54,368 nucleotides of DNA from Williamwhitmania taraxaci (GTDB lineage Bacteria; Bacteroidota; Bacteroidia; Bacteroidales; Williamwhitmaniaceae), in contig NZ_FMYP01000021.1 in NCBI RefSeq assembly GCF_900096565.1, positions 1 through 54,368 of the forward strand, written 5' to 3'. Numbering within the stretch: the first letter of the stretch is position 1; the number at the start of each line of letters is the position of its first letter. Below are positions 27,644-37,691 of the stretch, piece after piece. A model generated the notes under the pieces. It had not been told where the DNA came from. It saw nothing but the letters and a program-made list of their open reading frames with translations, and did not search any database. The translations under genes were made by a program, and so were the position numbers.

Positions 27644-28924
27644 TTATTGTTTTGACCGATCTTGCTGCTTTACGTACTGCTTATTGAACTTTTTAATAGC
27701 ATCTTGAATCGATTCCTCCGGTTCAATGACGTTTTGGTCGCCCCAGAAATCTCCATTGAAGTATGCATGCACCCTGTCGGCAAAAATTTCGGTTGACTTG
27801 AACGCATCCTTCGACTGAAATTTCACCACATTAACGGAACTCCTATCGGTAACGGCTTGTTCGGAAACAACGGTATAGTTGTTCTTAAACCAACGCTTTT
27901 TCCAATCGCAACGGAATTTAATCTCACTCCGAGTATAATTCAAGTAGTACTTCCCATCAAACTGCTTGTAGGTTACCATGTAGGTTGCACTAGTTGGAGT
28001 GAAGATCAAGCCGTAGGGTTTTTTGCGAATAAACTGCTGGCTTGCCTTATTCATATCGGACATATCCATGGTGAAAGTAATCATTGAGATTGCTTTCCGT
28101 TCTTTCGAGATATAGAGTTTGCCGATATAAAGCGGATACGGAAGAATAACTCTTGGGGTAAAGGAAACAACGTAGTTGAGGTCGTTATCAATGTTTACCA
28201 TGTCGGTAACTTCAAAATGGTAACTATCCAAACTTTCCTGCGAAAGAAGCACGTCCGGATTTTTAACCACGTCGAGCAAAAGCATTACGCTTGGCCCCCC
28301 TTGCAGTTTAATCGCTAAGGTATCGGCCTTCTTGATGTTATTCCCTTTTCGCGCTTTGTTTATCTTAACCCTATCGTTATCAAAACTAGATCCGTATGGC
28401 GCTTTATAGATATCTACCAACGCTTCGGAGATAGAGAGAAAGTCCTTGCGTTGCTTTACATACTCCCGATAAAAAGCGACCATACTATTTGGAACGTCAT
28501 TGTAGTTATCCTTGATTTTATTAACAGCCTCCTCAACGAGTGAACGTGCATTTTCCGGAGTAATAATTACCGCATCCAAGACAATTGAATAGGCATCAAC
28601 ATAACAAACAACCTCCTTTTCTTGCGATTCCGAAACAGAAAATAACTTATTTACATATCCCAAGTGGGAAACTTCAAACGACAAGGCATTGAGCGAAGTC
28701 AAGACCTTTAAGGAGAACTCCCCTTCGGAGTTGGCGACAGTTCCCACGCTTGACCCAACAATATTTATGCTAGCAAAGGGAAGCCTGTCTTTGGTTTTTG
28801 AATCCTTTACTACTCCAGTAATGGTAACAAACGGTGCAGCCTCCTGCCCAAAAGCACTACCTGCACTCACAAGAAGCATGATTATCATGCCTATTCCAGC
28901 CAGTTTATTCATTAACGCTTTCAT
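27644..28924 (-). CDS. carboxypeptidase-regulatory-like surface protein, paralogue of the STN protein
   Basis: About 426 residues from the ATG at 28924 (an upstream ATG at 28948 adds eight residues). A signal peptide (MKALMNKLAGIGMIIMLLVS, cleaved near SAFGQ) is followed by a CarboxypepD_reg-like domain (about 25-110; TITGVVKDSKTKDRLPFAS) and a C-terminal part with the same NY...FYRE arrangement as the protein at 24297 (FYREYVKQRKDFLSISEALVDIY here). It lacks the STN domain. These proteins are common in Bacteroidota and probably sit on the outer membrane; their function is not known. It lies directly upstream of the ECF sigma cassette in the same direction. Confidence 0.75.
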   Translation of the reverse strand: MKALMNKLAGIGMIIMLLVSAGSAFGQEAAPFVTITGVVKDSKTKDRLPFASINIVGSSVGTVANSEGEFSLKVLTSLNALSFEVSHLGYVNKLFSVSESQEKEVVCYVDAYSIVLDAVIITPENARSLVEEAVNKIKDNYNDVPNSMVAFYREYVKQRKDFLSISEALVDIYKAPYGSSFDNDRVKINKARKGNNIKKADTLAIKLQGGPSVMLLLDVVKNPDVLLSQESLDSYHFEVTDMVNIDNDLNYVVSFTPRVILPYPLYIGKLYISKERKAISMITFTMDMSDMNKASQQFIRKKPYGLIFTPTSATYMVTYKQFDGKYYLNYTRSEIKFRCDWKKRWFKNNYTVVSEQAVTDRSSVNVVKFQSKDAFKSTEIFADRVHAYFNGDFWGDQNVIEPEESIQDAIKKFNKQYVKQQDRSKQ

Positions 28925-29185
28925 ATGGTCTGTTTTTTGGTGAAACATTATATTTACCCTAACACATTAAAGAGCGGTGAGAAAGATTTTACCCTATAGC
29001 TATTATTGATTTTATTTTCCAATGAGGTAATAAATTCTGTTGATCAATTGATTATTACCTCAATTGTGACACATTAAAAAAGATATTTTTAGGTTTTTTG
29101 AGTAAAATAATTATTTTTTACGACACTATAATCAATATATTCTCGAAACAAAATACCTTTACAGGCTTTTACTTTAAAAAATATC

Positions 29186-31588
29186 ATGCTGACAGCCGTA
29201 TCTCGCATCATACTTAGGAACAGATCTATAATAGTAATAATACTTGCACTGTTCACCATTTTTATGGCCTATAATGCCGCTTCTGTAAGGCTATCTTACG
29301 AATCGGTTAAGCTGCTTTCCAAAAAAGACAGCGCATTAATAGACTACGAACAATTCAAGAAACACTTTGGTGAAGATGGGAATATCTATGTAATTGGATC
29401 CATCAATCCCGATATTTTCACCCTAGATCAATTCAACGCATGGTATCGCCTTGGTAATGATATCAGAAAGATCAACGGCGTGGAAGAGGTGATTAGCATG
29501 GCAAGGACAAAAACCTTGGTGAAGAATCAGCTTACCCATCGATTCGATTTCCTCTCAGTTGTTAGCCAAGAGGCTACATCTCAATCAGAAGTAGATAGCT
29601 TAAAAAAGGAAATCCTTAAAACAAAATTTTACGAAGGCCTACTCTTCAATCCGAAAACGAAGGCCTACCTCATGGCCATTACCATTGATAAGGAAAAAAT
29701 AGCGGACGAGGGAAGAATTGCCATTGTAAATGCCATCACCAACGTTGCCGAGGCATACCGTATTCAGAACAAGGTTGAAGTCCACTACTCCGGATTGCCA
29801 TACATCAGAACGATTACTACTCAACTAATTAAGAACGAATTACTTCTCTTTATCATATTAAGTCTTGTAGTTGCCTCCCTAATCATGCTGCTCTTTTTTC
29901 GTTCACTCCGAGCAGTGATAAGTTCGCTTATTGTTGTAATAATCAGTATCATATGGGTATTAGGTACCATTTCCCTATTCAACTATAAAATCACCATTCT
30001 CTCGGGAGTTATTCCGTCACTCATGGTAATAATTGCCATAGAGAACTGCATCTACATTCTGAATAAATACCACTGGGAGTATCGCATTCACGGCAATAAG
30101 ATAAAAGCCCTTTCAAGAGTGATTCAGCGAATTGGGCTAGCGTCACTCATGACCAACGTAGCAACCGCTATTGGATTTGCAGCATTTATACTTATTCCAA
30201 ACCAGGTGCTTAAGGAGTTTGGATTGGTTACCGCCATCAACATTATGCTGCTTTACCTTCTCACTATCACCATATTACCAATAATATTTAGTTACCAAGA
30301 GGCGCCAAAGCCAAGACATCTAAAGCATTTAGATAGTCATTTTTTTAGTAATGTTCTTGCAAAAGTTATCGAAACAATCTCTACTCGGAGGAATTACATA
30401 TACGCCATTGCTGGAGTTATGCTGCTATTTGGAGTTATTGGGGTAAGCCTCATAAAAACCTCAGGGAAAGTGGTAGACGATCTGCAAACGGACGATCCAA
30501 TATACTTAGATCTGAAATTTTTTGAACGCAACTTTGGCGGTGTTATGCCGTTCGAAATCTCCGTCGATACAAAGAAGAAAAATGGAGTAATGCAGTATCC
30601 AACTCTGGAAAAAATCAATCGCCTACAAACTGCTATCAACAAGTATCCGGAGTTCTCCAAACCGCTCTCGCTAGCAGAACTGCTCAAATTTGCCCGCCAA
30701 TCCTACTATGGTGGTAATCCGGCCATGTATGGTTTTCCAAACTCCATGGAGAGTGGATTCGTGCTATCCTATCTGCCGAAAAAAATGGAAGGGAAAAAGA
30801 ATCCACTTCAAGCGTTCGTCGATTCCACAAAACAGATCACTCGAATAAGCTTCCAGATGCAGGATGTAGGAACCAAGCGTATGGAATTCCTCACCCATGC
30901 AATCGACTCCACAATTAAAAGCATATTCGACGCGGAGAGATACACCGTTTCCATGACCGGAAACAGCGTGGTTTTTGCAAAAGGAACCAACTTCCTCATT
31001 CGGAATCTATTCGAAAGTGTTATTATTGCAATTATTATGATTTCACTCCTTATGGCACTACTATTCTCCTCTTTCCGGATGATACTAGTATCCATGATTC
31101 CAAATATAATCCCGCTAATCATTACAGCCGCCCTCATGGGTTTCCTTGGTATTCCAATAAAGCCATCAACCATTATAGTATTTAGCATCGCCCTTGGAAT
31201 CTCGGTGGACAATACCATTCAATATCTATCGCGCTATCGGCATGAGTTGAAACTTACCAAGGGAGACATTAAGCTATCTGCAATAAATGCGCTACAAGAG
31301 GCAGGCTTTAGCATGATCTACACCAGCATCGTTCTGGTTCTTGGATTTAGTGTATTCACCGTTTCGGGATTCGGAGGAACTCAAGCCCTTGGAATTCTCA
31401 TTTCTACCACACTCTTTATCGCCATGTTCTTTAATATGATGGTACTTCCTTCACTACTCCTAACTATCGACAAACGACTGGTCAGCAAGAATTTTACAGA
31501 ACCCATTCTTGACGTATACGACGAAGATGAAACCCCCAGTTTAGAGGCTGAAAACGATAACGAATTCTCCGATTTAGAGAAAGAATAA
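29186..31588 (+). CDS. MMPL/RND-family transporter
   Basis: An 800-residue inner-membrane protein of the RND superfamily (MMPL/Patched-like branch). It shows the duplicated layout: one membrane helix, a periplasmic loop, five helices (about 205-370), a helix near 395-415, a second large loop, and five helices (about 610-770). Conserved RND sequences include VIIAIENCIYILNKYHW and FSIALGISVDNTIQYLSRY, which hold the charged residues of helix 4 and helix 10. Such proteins export lipids or hydrophobic compounds using the proton gradient. No membrane-fusion or outer-membrane partner is next to it, which fits lipid or hopanoid-type exporters. The cargo is unknown. It ends in an acidic tail. Confidence 0.88.
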   Translation: MLTAVSRIILRNRSIIVIILALFTIFMAYNAASVRLSYESVKLLSKKDSALIDYEQFKKHFGEDGNIYVIGSINPDIFTLDQFNAWYRLGNDIRKINGVEEVISMARTKTLVKNQLTHRFDFLSVVSQEATSQSEVDSLKKEILKTKFYEGLLFNPKTKAYLMAITIDKEKIADEGRIAIVNAITNVAEAYRIQNKVEVHYSGLPYIRTITTQLIKNELLLFIILSLVVASLIMLLFFRSLRAVISSLIVVIISIIWVLGTISLFNYKITILSGVIPSLMVIIAIENCIYILNKYHWEYRIHGNKIKALSRVIQRIGLASLMTNVATAIGFAAFILIPNQVLKEFGLVTAINIMLLYLLTITILPIIFSYQEAPKPRHLKHLDSHFFSNVLAKVIETISTRRNYIYAIAGVMLLFGVIGVSLIKTSGKVVDDLQTDDPIYLDLKFFERNFGGVMPFEISVDTKKKNGVMQYPTLEKINRLQTAINKYPEFSKPLSLAELLKFARQSYYGGNPAMYGFPNSMESGFVLSYLPKKMEGKKNPLQAFVDSTKQITRISFQMQDVGTKRMEFLTHAIDSTIKSIFDAERYTVSMTGNSVVFAKGTNFLIRNLFESVIIAIIMISLLMALLFSSFRMILVSMIPNIIPLIITAALMGFLGIPIKPSTIIVFSIALGISVDNTIQYLSRYRHELKLTKGDIKLSAINALQEAGFSMIYTSIVLVLGFSVFTVSGFGGTQALGILISTTLFIAMFFNMMVLPSLLLTIDKRLVSKNFTEPILDVYDEDETPSLEAENDNEFSDLEKE

Positions 31589-31611
31589 ACAATAACAATA
31601 TTCGAAACTGC

Positions 31612-31644
31612 AATGGGCCACCTCTAAGAAAAGGTTGGCCCATT
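31612..31644 (+). terminator. hairpin terminator after the MMPL gene
   Basis: AATGGGCCA (with CCT) pairs with (AGG)TGGCCCATT over 9 bp plus 3 bp across a one-base bulge. A short CGTTTT follows. It overlaps a TTG at 31635 in frame with the next gene, which supports the later ATG as the true start of that gene. Confidence 0.65.
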
Positions 31645-31688
31645 CGTTTTACTTCGCTACCTTGCACGCCCTACCCCCTAAATTATCG

Positions 31689-31988
31689 ATGATGCTTTTC
31701 ATTATTATTGTAACCTACATAAAACCCATCGAGGAGATTGATCGCTTTCTTGTCAACCACCGAGCGTTCCTCGAAACGTACTACATAAAAGGACAATTCA
31801 TCGCTTCTGGGCCTCTAAACCCAAGAACCGGAGGAATACTTATCTCGAAGGGAAAAAGCAAGCAGGAACTGCTGGATATCTTTAATAACGACCCTTTTCA
31901 TATTCACGGTATTGCCACATATGAGGTCATGGAATTCAATCCGGTAAAGTACCACGAAGCATTTAAACCCTTTATTGACGGATTATGA
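31689..31988 (+). CDS. YciI family protein
   Basis: About 99 residues from the ATG at 31689 (a second ATG follows at once at 31692). The YciI-like ferredoxin fold is seen in MLFIIIVTYIKPIEEIDRFL, then YYIKGQFIASGPLNPRTGG with the conserved His in NHRAFLE, and NNDPFHIHGIATYEVMEF. Family members are small enzymes or dehydrochlorinase-like proteins; the role is unknown. Its stop overlaps the next gene start by 4 bp (ATGA), so the two are translationally coupled. Confidence 0.85.
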   Translation: MMLFIIIVTYIKPIEEIDRFLVNHRAFLETYYIKGQFIASGPLNPRTGGILISKGKSKQELLDIFNNDPFHIHGIATYEVMEFNPVKYHEAFKPFIDGL

Positions 31989-32590
31989 ACCTCCAGGAAA
32001 AATGCTCCGTGCTATACTTTCACCAGCTATGCCTTAGCGAATCGGGCGATGGTACGTATGGCGCACTTGGTTGGGTAGAAAAGGGCAACCAGCTTACCCG
32101 TTTTGATGTCCTCTCCAATATTGCCAACTTAAATGGTGCATCGGTGCTTGACCTAGGCTGTGGCTACGGCCATCTCAAAAAATACCTCGACGAACGATAC
32201 TACAATATTACCTATACCGGTATCGATTTTATGCCAGAATTTGTCAAGTTAGCTCAACAAACCTATGCCGAAGACCCAAACGCTTTATTTATACGACGCG
32301 ATTTCGCAGAAGGAGAACTCCCGCTTGCCGACTATGTTTTTGCGAGCGGCATATTTTGCTACCGCAGCAGCGACGAAAACTACTACAAACAATTAATTGA
32401 AAGGATGTACACCGCCGCCAAGAAAGGCGTTGGCTTTAACATGCTCGACATAGATAAGTTCCCTATTTCCGGTTTCTTAAAAGCCCATGGAATAGCCTCG
32501 ACAAAAGCATTTTGTGAATCACTGTCGTCCAACGTTGTTCTAAAGCAAGGCTATCTCCCTGAGGACTTTACAGTTTTTATGTACAAATAA
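31985..32590 (+). CDS. class I SAM-dependent methyltransferase
   Basis: A 201-residue methyltransferase with motif I SVLDLGCGYGHLKKYL, motif II YTGIDFMPEFV and a later ADYVFASGIF strand. It is soluble and cytoplasmic. The substrate cannot be predicted. It overlaps the YciI gene by 4 bp, so both are made from one RNA. The unit ends in the hairpin at 32783-32819. Confidence 0.85.
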   Translation: MNLQEKCSVLYFHQLCLSESGDGTYGALGWVEKGNQLTRFDVLSNIANLNGASVLDLGCGYGHLKKYLDERYYNITYTGIDFMPEFVKLAQQTYAEDPNALFIRRDFAEGELPLADYVFASGIFCYRSSDENYYKQLIERMYTAAKKGVGFNMLDIDKFPISGFLKAHGIASTKAFCESLSSNVVLKQGYLPEDFTVFMYK

Positions 32591-32782
32591 CAATGAGATT
32601 AACAAAGCAGAATGCTACAGATAACTATAATCAAATAGCTAAATCTCTTTAGTATCGATACTACTCCACTAATCGAGTTGATCCATGCTTACAAACTAAG
32701 CAGCCATTCCCAGCAGAATAAAAAAATCCAATCAATAATTCGGTTGACTTTGATTCTCCAATTTCCCTTTTGTTAACAGAAA

Positions 32783-32819
32783 GTATACCCCACAATTACT
32801 TATAGGGTATACCTTTTTT
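32783..32819. terminator. terminator between convergent methyltransferase and chemoreceptor genes
   Basis: GTATACCC (32783-32790) pairs with GGGTATAC (32805-32812) across a 14-nt loop and is followed by six T residues on the plus strand. On the minus strand a shorter T run follows, so it may work both ways. Confidence 0.6.
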
Positions 32820-32840
32820 CTTGCAAAGAGAATGCGTCTA

Positions 32841-34928
32841 CTAAAACCGTTCATACTCATCATCCTTGCTCATTTGTAGAGGGACTCCCTTTCCATTCGA
32901 CTCCATAGAAATAGAAAACTTGGGTTTTGGGATCGAATTAGCCTGATTCTTCAATGCCTGATTCATTTGGACCTCCCTACGATTAACACGGTTACCTTTC
33001 GTTGAAAACCTATATGAATCATTGGACTCCTCTCCAGTTTTGAAATAGGATACAATATCCTTTAATTGTTCGGCTTGACTTGCCAATTCTTCAGCGCTAG
33101 TAGCAATCTCCTCCGAAGCAGCGGCGTTTAACTGAGTAACCTGATTGAGCTGTTGAAGAGCAGCGTTTACCTGATCGGAACCTGCCCCCTGCTCAATACT
33201 TGCAGCAGCAATCTCTTGAATGAGGTGCGCATTCTTCTTTATTTCAGGAATAATTGTGGCCAGCTGAATACCGGCATCTTCTGAAACTGCCACTCCATTT
33301 TTTGTCAACTTTGATATCTCCTCTGCCGACACTTTGCTGCGCTCTGCCAACTTTCGAACCTCGGTAGCAACCACAGCAAACCCACGCCCAGACTCTCCTG
33401 CACGAGCGGCTTCCACTGCTGCATTTAGCGCAAGGATATTGGTTTGAAACGCAATGTCGGAGATGATGGAAACCTTTTCGGCAATTTGCTTCATGGCTGC
33501 TACTGCCTCAGTTACAGCAGCATTTCCATGGTTCATTCCCTCTACTCCTACCAGAGCGATTTTTTCTGCGACACGCGCATTATCCATATTCTGTTTGGTG
33601 TTGGCAGCCATTTGCTCCATGGAGGCAGAAACCTCCTCGGCAGAAGACGCTTGCTCGCTTGCTCCTTGAGACATTTGCTGCGAACCGGAACTCAACTGCA
33701 TACTAGCAGCGAGTATACTCTCCGAACCAACACGGATACTACCAACTACCGATCGCAGCTTTTCGGCCATCGACTCTAAGGCATTAGAGAGTTGACCTAT
33801 TTCGTCCTTTTGATTATCGTCAATCACCATATTAAGCTGTCCTTCGGAGATTGTTTGGGCAAACGCAGCCGCGTTTTGAATGCGGTTGATTATCGGTGTA
33901 AGAATATAGTTTAGTGCAAAAAACATCAACAGAATGCCGCCCAGTACACTAAGAGAAACTACGATCAATAGTTTAGTGATGCCTGCATTAATATCACTTT
34001 CATAAACGGTTACGCAAACGTAACTCTGATAGGGTTCAAAATATTTAAAATATTGGTATTTCCATCGTCCCTCGGAGTTATCCGGCCATCGATAGCGGAA
34101 TTTGTAATCGGTTGATTTTGCATCTAACAGTTGCTTATAAAACGTAGCATTAGAAAGGTTAGCCCCCTCCTTGTCGGGGTGTATAATTACATCACCCGTT
34201 TTGCTCATTAAGTATGGGTAACCGGAGTAATACTTTTTATTAGCAAAAACCTGCTTCAAAAAGGCATAGTCCTTTTCCTTTTGCCCAACATAGAGCATGC
34301 CCTTAACTTCGCCAGCGATAACAATTGGCTCGTATGCAGTTATATACCAATCGTTCACCACAAATGCTCTTCCATAAAACGTTTCTCCTCTTTCTACTGT
34401 TTTAATCACTTCGGCGGAGTTCGGTATGAAGGTCCCCACGGCACGTTGTCCATCCTTCTTGATCACATTGGTAGAAATACGGAGATAGCCATCGCTAATT
34501 TTCTGGAAAATGGTAGCCGTCTCAACCGACTCTCCCTTTATTCGGTCTACGATTTCGGTGCTTTTATATAGAGGAACCCCATTAATATTCCAAACGGGAA
34601 TTTGGTATTCGTTTGTCTCATTGGTTATTTGATTCATCCCGGACACCGCCATCGTGGTCTTCGTCTCTTGAATAACTCCAGTTTCTTTAAGAATATTATC
34701 GGCAAGATTCAGCGAGACATTAACCACCTGCTGCTTAAGATTAACATGATCTTGCAGGAGAGTGTAGAGATCATCTAGATGACTTCGCATGCGCTCATCA
34801 ATTTCATGCGTAATATCTTTTCGCTGCATTTGGTAAATCACCAAACCAAGGGTAGCGAAGATGCCAATAAGAACTGCTATTGCAGCAATATTAAACTTGG
34901 CCTTTAACTTTAAATCACGGTAGTTCAT
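32841..34928 (-). CDS. methyl-accepting chemotaxis protein with Cache-type sensor
   Basis: A 695-residue chemoreceptor. After a membrane helix (about 13-32) comes a large periplasmic region of about 290 residues with the features of the Cache 3/Cache 2 fusion sensor ([39 protein letters not shown]). A second membrane helix (about 325-346), HAMP and a signalling domain with [20 protein letters not shown] follow. The tail ends in DDEYERF, a possible CheR/CheB tether. Cache sensors of this kind bind small organic acids or related ligands, but the ligand here is unknown. It is a separate unit from the chemoreceptor at 35137. Confidence 0.92.
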   Translation of the reverse strand: MNYRDLKLKAKFNIAAIAVLIGIFATLGLVIYQMQRKDITHEIDERMRSHLDDLYTLLQDHVNLKQQVVNVSLNLADNILKETGVIQETKTTMAVSGMNQITNETNEYQIPVWNINGVPLYKSTEIVDRIKGESVETATIFQKISDGYLRISTNVIKKDGQRAVGTFIPNSAEVIKTVERGETFYGRAFVVNDWYITAYEPIVIAGEVKGMLYVGQKEKDYAFLKQVFANKKYYSGYPYLMSKTGDVIIHPDKEGANLSNATFYKQLLDAKSTDYKFRYRWPDNSEGRWKYQYFKYFEPYQSYVCVTVYESDINAGITKLLIVVSLSVLGGILLMFFALNYILTPIINRIQNAAAFAQTISEGQLNMVIDDNQKDEIGQLSNALESMAEKLRSVVGSIRVGSESILAASMQLSSGSQQMSQGASEQASSAEEVSASMEQMAANTKQNMDNARVAEKIALVGVEGMNHGNAAVTEAVAAMKQIAEKVSIISDIAFQTNILALNAAVEAARAGESGRGFAVVATEVRKLAERSKVSAEEISKLTKNGVAVSEDAGIQLATIIPEIKKNAHLIQEIAAASIEQGAGSDQVNAALQQLNQVTQLNAAASEEIATSAEELASQAEQLKDIVSYFKTGEESNDSYRFSTKGNRVNRREVQMNQALKNQANSIPKPKFSISMESNGKGVPLQMSKDDEYERF

Positions 34929-35136
34929 AGTAGTAATATTTTACGTTAAAAACTATGCGTTGGTAATCCAGTTATATCCGCCACAGCAGCAGGAAATGTA
35001 ATCAACTGCTCCTGTATACTCTATAATTTTGTTAAGTGGCACCTATTTAGCGATAAGCATCCCTGTAATAATTACTGCGTTGGATAAATTTCAAACACCA
35101 CCAATAAGGGCCAGAATCGAAGGCAGTAATCCTCAA

Positions 35137-37029
35137 CTAGAAGCGCGTATACTCTGCATCACTCTCCAATTTGGTTGACATAATATCTACGCGTCGTTTC
35201 TTTTCTGTAACAACGGTAGGAAAACTTTTTTTAAGTCTGGGTCCATGACTGTTCTGTTGTTTCTGAGTAGGTCTTAGTAATTGAGTCCTCCTCTGTATTG
35301 AATTAGAATCAAGTTGAAAGTAAGAAATCACCTCCTTTAACTGTTCGGCTTGACTCGCCAACTCTTCGGCACTGGTAGCCATCTCCTCCGCAGAAGCAGC
35401 ATTCTGCTGGGTAATCTGATTTAGTTGCTGTATTGCACTGTTGATTTGATCGGAACCCACACCTTGTTCGATACTGGCGGCAGCTATTTCCTGAATAAGT
35501 AGGACATTTTTTTGCGTTTCTGGTATTATCGACGATAGCTGGCGTCCAGCTTCCTCCGATACAGCGACGCCGCTCTTAGTAAGTTTGGTGATCTCATCGG
35601 CAGATACCTTACTTCGCTCAGCCAACTTCCGAACTTCTGCTGCCACTACTGCAAATCCTCGTCCATGCTCACCGGCTCTAGCCGCCTCCACAGCAGCATT
35701 CAGCGCAAGAATATTAGTTTGGAAAGCAATATCGGTGATAATAGTAACCTTCTCAGCAATTTGTTTCATGGCAGCAACAGCCTCCATCGCGGCAGCATTA
35801 CCCTTAGTTATACTCTCGGCACCTGCAAGGGTAATCTTCTCGGCAATACGTGCATTTTCGGTATTCTGTTGGATGTTTGCAGCCATCTGTTCCATGGATG
35901 CAGAAACCTCCTCGGCAGAAGAGGCTTGCTCGCTGGCTCCTTGTGCCATTTGTTGAGAATTGGAACTTAGCTGCAAACTGGCGGACAGTATGTTATCGGA
36001 ACCGCTGTGGATGGTCGAAACGACCTCACGTAGCTTTTCAACCATATCATTCATGCTGCGAGAGAAAGCACCTACTTCGTCCTTACGTACCAATAAATCA
36101 GAATCAGCACTTATTTCAAGTTTCCCTTGACTAATGTTTTCTGCCACAACTAGGCCCTTTTCGATACCAGAGGATATGCTTCTACTAAAGAGAAATGAGA
36201 CAACGATACCTAAAATTATTGCCAAAACAAGAACAATAAAAGTTAGGGCAATTCCACTGTTGACAGAATCGGCTGCCATGTTTTGAATAAGAACAATGCT
36301 CTTATCGAGTACCCCAGAAATCTCTGTCCAAAGAATATTTTGAGAAGCCGTAAGATCTGCCTGCTGGTTTACCTGCTGCACATACTCATTAAAACTCCCT
36401 TTATATACGACTAAAACTTTAGCAATATCATTCAATTTAAGTTGATTAGCCATATCAACATTAGCATCTATAGCATCTTGCCACATCTGATAGTCTTCGG
36501 CATTTCCACTGTTTACGTATCGAGATTCCAGAAGCCGTAATTCCAAGAAGTGTTGAACACCAGCAGAAACACTACCTCCACTTTTTTTGTGTGCTAAGGT
36601 TAATGCTTCATCAGCAGATTTCTCCATTACAGCAAGTTTTTCAACCTTAATGATCTGAGCATCATTTAGTTTTTGAAAAGTAGAATAGTAATTAGTTAAT
36701 CCTTGGTCTATAATATCAACAAGTTTTGAATTGCCAGCAGTAACGAGACTTTTGAGGTCGGCCGTCATGGCTAATCCGTTGTTGTAACGATCATTCGCAT
36801 CGGCAAGAAGGGTTACTTTATTCTGGGAAGCAGCAGTCTGCTCCAGCACACGAAGTTGAAGGAAGGTATTACGAAGTCCAAGAACAAGACTCTCCTTTTG
36901 GTGTTGTTTTTGAATATCAACAATGGTAAAATAACCAATAACGCCTACCACAACGGTAAGTACAAGCACAAGGCCGAAACCTAGCATAGCCCTATGCTTA
37001 ATTTTTAGATTTGAGATTTTACTTGCCAT
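35137..37029 (-). CDS. methyl-accepting chemotaxis protein with helical bimodular-type sensor
   Basis: A 630-residue chemoreceptor with a membrane helix at about 14-36, an all-helical sensor of about 230 residues, a second membrane helix near 262-290, HAMP and a signalling domain with the conserved [20 protein letters not shown] tip. The sensor is larger than a single four-helix bundle and fits a helical bimodular (HBM) type, though this is judged only from length and helix pattern. It ends in DAEYTRF, like the other two receptors. The signalling domain is close in sequence to the receptor at 32841, suggesting duplication with a swap of the sensor. Confidence 0.9.
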   Translation of the reverse strand: MASKISNLKIKHRAMLGFGLVLVLTVVVGVIGYFTIVDIQKQHQKESLVLGLRNTFLQLRVLEQTAASQNKVTLLADANDRYNNGLAMTADLKSLVTAGNSKLVDIIDQGLTNYYSTFQKLNDAQIIKVEKLAVMEKSADEALTLAHKKSGGSVSAGVQHFLELRLLESRYVNSGNAEDYQMWQDAIDANVDMANQLKLNDIAKVLVVYKGSFNEYVQQVNQQADLTASQNILWTEISGVLDKSIVLIQNMAADSVNSGIALTFIVLVLAIILGIVVSFLFSRSISSGIEKGLVVAENISQGKLEISADSDLLVRKDEVGAFSRSMNDMVEKLREVVSTIHSGSDNILSASLQLSSNSQQMAQGASEQASSAEEVSASMEQMAANIQQNTENARIAEKITLAGAESITKGNAAAMEAVAAMKQIAEKVTIITDIAFQTNILALNAAVEAARAGEHGRGFAVVAAEVRKLAERSKVSADEITKLTKSGVAVSEEAGRQLSSIIPETQKNVLLIQEIAAASIEQGVGSDQINSAIQQLNQITQQNAASAEEMATSAEELASQAEQLKEVISYFQLDSNSIQRRTQLLRPTQKQQNSHGPRLKKSFPTVVTEKKRRVDIMSTKLESDAEYTRF

Positions 37030-37222
37030 AGACTACTCGTTTTGCAAAGAATGAAGAAGCATAAAGTTAGACCATTTAGTCAAACAGTTCTTAATTATTT
37101 ACTACTCCTATGAAAAACAAATGAGCAAAACGGTAGGCTATTTAGTATTAGCTTATGTTTATAGTGGATCGCAGTAGAGCGAGCGAGAATTAGCGATTTC
37201 GCCAAAAAAAAGCTTAAACGCA

Positions 37223-37250
37223 AAAAAGAGCGACAAATGTCGCTCTTTTT
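37223..37250 (-). terminator. terminator of the tRNA operon
   Basis: AAAAAGAGCGACA pairs with TGTCGCTCTTTTT (up to 13 bp) just after the last tRNA on the minus strand, with a T run. A weaker relative of it (AAAAAGAG...CTCTTTTT) lies between the two proline tRNAs at about 37360-37384. Confidence 0.8.
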
Positions 37251-37253
37251 CTG

Positions 37254-37328
37254 TCGGGGTACCAGGATTCGAACCTGGGACCCCCTGGTCCCAAACCAGG
37301 TGCGCTAACCGGACTGCGCTACACCCCG
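37254..37328 (-). tRNA. tRNA-Pro (anticodon TGG), copy 1
   Basis: The minus strand folds as a cloverleaf: acceptor CGGGGTG with TACCCCG, anticodon loop TTTGGGA with anticodon TGG, and T loop GGTTCGAATCC. CCA is not encoded. The sequence is identical to the second copy 134 bp away. Confidence 0.95.
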
Positions 37329-37387
37329 AGAACTTCTCACTTCAAAAATTAAATGGAAAAAGAGAGCCATTTGCAACTCTTTTTCTG

Positions 37388-37462
37388 TCGGGGTACCAGG
37401 ATTCGAACCTGGGACCCCCTGGTCCCAAACCAGGTGCGCTAACCGGACTGCGCTACACCCCG
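37388..37462 (-). tRNA. tRNA-Pro (anticodon TGG), copy 2
   Basis: Same sequence as the copy at 37254-37328, with the same anticodon. The two copies are tandem repeats and probably arose by a local duplication. Confidence 0.95.
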
Positions 37463-37483
37463 ATGGCATTTAATTTTTGTGTG

Positions 37484-37573
<90 letters not shown>

Positions 37574-37585
37574 GGGAAGGCTGTG

Positions 37586-37615
37586 CAAAAGTAGAAAAAC
37601 ATTCGTATTCTGCAA
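37586..37615 (-). promoter_or_regulatory. Bacteroidota-type promoter of the tRNA-Ser/Pro/Pro operon
   Basis: TTG (37613-37615), 19 bp, then TACTTTTG (37586-37593) on the minus strand: an exact fit to TTG-N19-TAnnTTTG. The RNA would start only a few bases before tRNA-Ser. Together with the terminator at 37223-37250 this defines a complete three-tRNA operon. Confidence 0.75.
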
Positions 37616-37644
37616 AGGAATGCGAAAAAAAAGAACAAAAAAAA

Positions 37645-37663
37645 GAGAGGCCCAAAGCCTCTC
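37645..37663 (-). terminator. terminator of the PD40-clpS-nfeD-floA operon
   Basis: GAGAGGC pairs with GCCTCTC (7 bp, 5-nt loop) and is followed on the minus strand by eight T residues. It lies 28 bp after the floA stop and just before the tRNA promoter. Confidence 0.75.
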
Positions 37664-37691
37664 CTTTTTAAGTATACTGACGAGCAAACGC

